Of a DNA stretch of 14,861 nucleotides, positions 13,515 through 14,861 are shown piece after piece. Within the stretch, counting starts at the first letter, position 1, and the number at the start of each line of letters is the position of its first letter. The position numbers were made by a program, and so were the translations under genes. The stretch is from NCBI GenBank assembly GCA_963708545.1, contig CAVPUD010000005.1, positions 1 through 14,861 on the forward strand, read 5' to 3'. A model generated the notes under the pieces. The model worked only from the letters and a program-made list of their open reading frames with translations. It made no database searches and was not told the DNA's origin. This stretch comes from Extensimonas sp963708545 (GTDB taxonomy: Bacteria > Pseudomonadota > Gammaproteobacteria > Burkholderiales > Burkholderiaceae_C).

Positions 13515-14801
13515 TCAGCGCAGGTTGTAGAACGCCGCGCGGCCCGGGTAGTGGGCGATGTCGCCCAGGTCTTCCTCGATGCGCAGCAACTGGTTGTATT
13601 TGGCCATGCGGTCGCTGCGGCTCAGCGAGCCGGTCTTGATCTGGCCCGCGTTGGTGCCCACGGCGATGTCGGCGATGGTGGCGTCTTCGGTCTCGCCCGA
13701 GCGGTGGCTGATGACGGCGGTGTAGCCCGCACGCTTGGCCATTTCGATGGCCTGGAAGGTTTCGGTCAGCGTGCCGATCTGGTTGATCTTGATGAGGATG
13801 GAGTTGGCGATGCCTTTGTCTATGCCTTCCTTGAGGATCTTGGTGTTGGTGACGAACAGGTCGTCGCCCACGAGCTGCACGTTCTTGCCCAAGCGCTCGG
13901 TCAGGTGCTTCCAGCCGTCCCAGTCGCCCTCGGCCATGCCGTCTTCGATGCTGATGATGGGGTACTTGTCGCACCAGCTTGCGAGCATGTCGGTCCACTG
14001 CGCGGCCGCGAGCTGTAGGCCGCCTTCGCCCGCGAGCACGTACTTGCCGTCGCGGTAAAACTCGCTCGCCGCGCAGTCCAGGCCCAGCGCGATCTGCTCG
14101 CCCGCGCTGTAGCCCGCGGTGTCGATCGCCTGCAGGATGAGCTGGATTGCGGCCTCGTGGTTGGCCACGTTCGGGGCAAAGCCGCCCTCGTCGCCCACGG
14201 CCGTGCTCATGCCCTTGTCGTTGATGATTTTCTTGAGCGCGTGGAACACCTCGGCGCCCCAGCGCAGGGCTTCGCGAAAGTTCGGTGCGCCCACGGGGAT
14301 GAGCATGAACTCCTGCAGGTCGAGGCTGTTGTTCGCGTGCGCGCCGCCGTTGATCACGTTCATCATGGGCACGGGCAGCTGCATGCTGCCCATGCCGCCG
14401 AAGTAGCGGTACAGCGGCAGGCCCGATTCTTCAGCGGCTGCGCGCGCCACGGCCATGCTCACGGCGAGCAGCGCGTTCGCGCCCAGGCGGGCCTTGTTGT
14501 CGGTGCCGTCGAGGTCGATCAGCGTGCGGTCGAGAAAAGCCTGCTCGCTCGCGTCCAGGCCCAGCACGGCTTCGGAGATTTCGGTGTTGACGTGCTCGAC
14601 CGCCTTGAGCACGCCCTTGCCAGCGTAGCGGCTCTTGTCGCCGTCGCGCAGTTCGATGGCTTCGCGGCTGCCCGTGGAGGCGCCCGAGGGCACGGCGGCG
14701 CGGCCCATCACGCCCGACTCGAGCAGGACGTCGCACTCGACGGTGGGGTTGCCGCGGCTGTCGAGGATTTCGCGGCCGACGATGTCAACGATGGCACTCA
14801 T
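13515..14801 (-). CDS. eno: Enolase
   Basis: This glycolytic enzyme converts 2-phosphoglycerate to phosphoenolpyruvate, and in many proteobacteria also sits in the RNA degradosome. The 428 residues match the family length (E. coli 432). Active-site elements are intact: S42 loop (VPSGASTG), H156 (GGAHANN), E165 (LQEFM), E205 (GDEGGF), metal ligands D242, E286 (SIEDGM) and D313 (GDDLF), base K338 (IKINQIGT), SHRSGETED (365-373) and K389. The frame runs to an ATG at 14819, but ATG 14801 is preferred because AAGGA lies 8 bases before it and MSAIVDIVGREILDSRGNPT is the canonical start. It is cotranscribed with ftsB. The genes often found upstream (kdsA, pyrG) would be beyond the window. Confidence 0.98.
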   Translation of the reverse strand: MSAIVDIVGREILDSRGNPTVECDVLLESGVMGRAAVPSGASTGSREAIELRDGDKSRYAGKGVLKAVEHVNTEISEAVLGLDASEQAFLDRTLIDLDGTDNKARLGANALLAVSMAVARAAAEESGLPLYRYFGGMGSMQLPVPMMNVINGGAHANNSLDLQEFMLIPVGAPNFREALRWGAEVFHALKKIINDKGMSTAVGDEGGFAPNVANHEAAIQLILQAIDTAGYSAGEQIALGLDCAASEFYRDGKYVLAGEGGLQLAAAQWTDMLASWCDKYPIISIEDGMAEGDWDGWKHLTERLGKNVQLVGDDLFVTNTKILKEGIDKGIANSILIKINQIGTLTETFQAIEMAKRAGYTAVISHRSGETEDATIADIAVGTNAGQIKTGSLSRSDRMAKYNQLLRIEEDLGDIAHYPGRAAFYNLR

Positions 14802-14832
14802 GGGGCTTTTCCTTTGCAAGGTTTTATGAACA

Positions 14833-14861
14833 AAATAGGGCTCTAGTGCTTATGCAGCCTG
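14833..14861 (+). repeat. Dispersed intergenic repeat, copy 3 (cut by window edge)
   Basis: The last 29 bases align without gaps to the left half of the element at 5913-5966, sharing CTCTAG, CTTAT and CAG at the same spacing. The part with the AAGCGCAAGCAGCTA core would lie beyond the window. It sits upstream of enolase. Confidence 0.5.

Overview
The window looks like a chromosomal segment of a GC-rich betaproteobacterium of the order Burkholderiales, most likely family Comamonadaceae. The reasons are the enolase-ftsB neighbour pair, the gamma-carbonic-anhydrase-like gene next to Hsp33, the strong G/C bias at third codon positions, and three copies of a short intergenic repeat of a kind I recall from Comamonadaceae genomes. 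The assignment rests on gene content and recalled family resemblance, not on a search. I see no rRNA, tRNA, CRISPR array, transposase or phage gene.

Layout. Left block (1-4190): an acyl-CoA catabolic gene set arranged divergently. On the minus strand are an enoyl-CoA hydratase/isomerase-family gene and an MmgE/PrpD-family gene cut by the window edge. On the plus strand are a CaiB/BaiF-type CoA-transferase and a TauD/TfdA-type 2-oxoglutarate dioxygenase that overlaps it by 4 bases (ATGA). Middle block (4363-8739): housekeeping genes. A PHP-domain nuclease/phosphatase gene and a yciO-like gene lie next to each other, as in E. coli, and both carry apparent frameshifts. They are followed by transaldolase (minus), a gamma-carbonic-anhydrase-like protein and Hsp33. 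Right catabolic block (8775-13128): two separate thiolase-fold/DUF35 gene pairs flank an HSD17B4-like short-chain dehydrogenase on the opposite strand. Right end (13198-14861): ftsB and eno on the minus strand.

How the genes may work together (inference). The left and right catabolic blocks encode the steps of an acyl-CoA side-chain or branched-acid degradation route: CoA transfer, oxygenation, hydration, dehydrogenation of a 3-hydroxyacyl-CoA, and C-C cleavage. They are about 4.5 kb apart, yet the divergent promoter regions 1915-2067 and 11356-11555 each hold one copy of a similar palindrome (1959-1978 and 11481-11500; shared core CnAACGnTTGTTnGG). That points to a common regulator encoded outside the window. 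Both thiolase-fold proteins lack the usual nucleophilic cysteine and are paired with DUF35 proteins. This resembles the Ltp2-DUF35 retro-aldolase arrangement from steroid side-chain breakdown more than ordinary thiolases. The substrate cannot be read from the sequence.

The gaps between genes are all under 300 bases. The largest, 6918-7145 between tal and the carbonic-anhydrase-like gene and 11356-11555 between the SDR gene and the second thiolase-like gene, are divergent promoter regions. I see no small gene in either.
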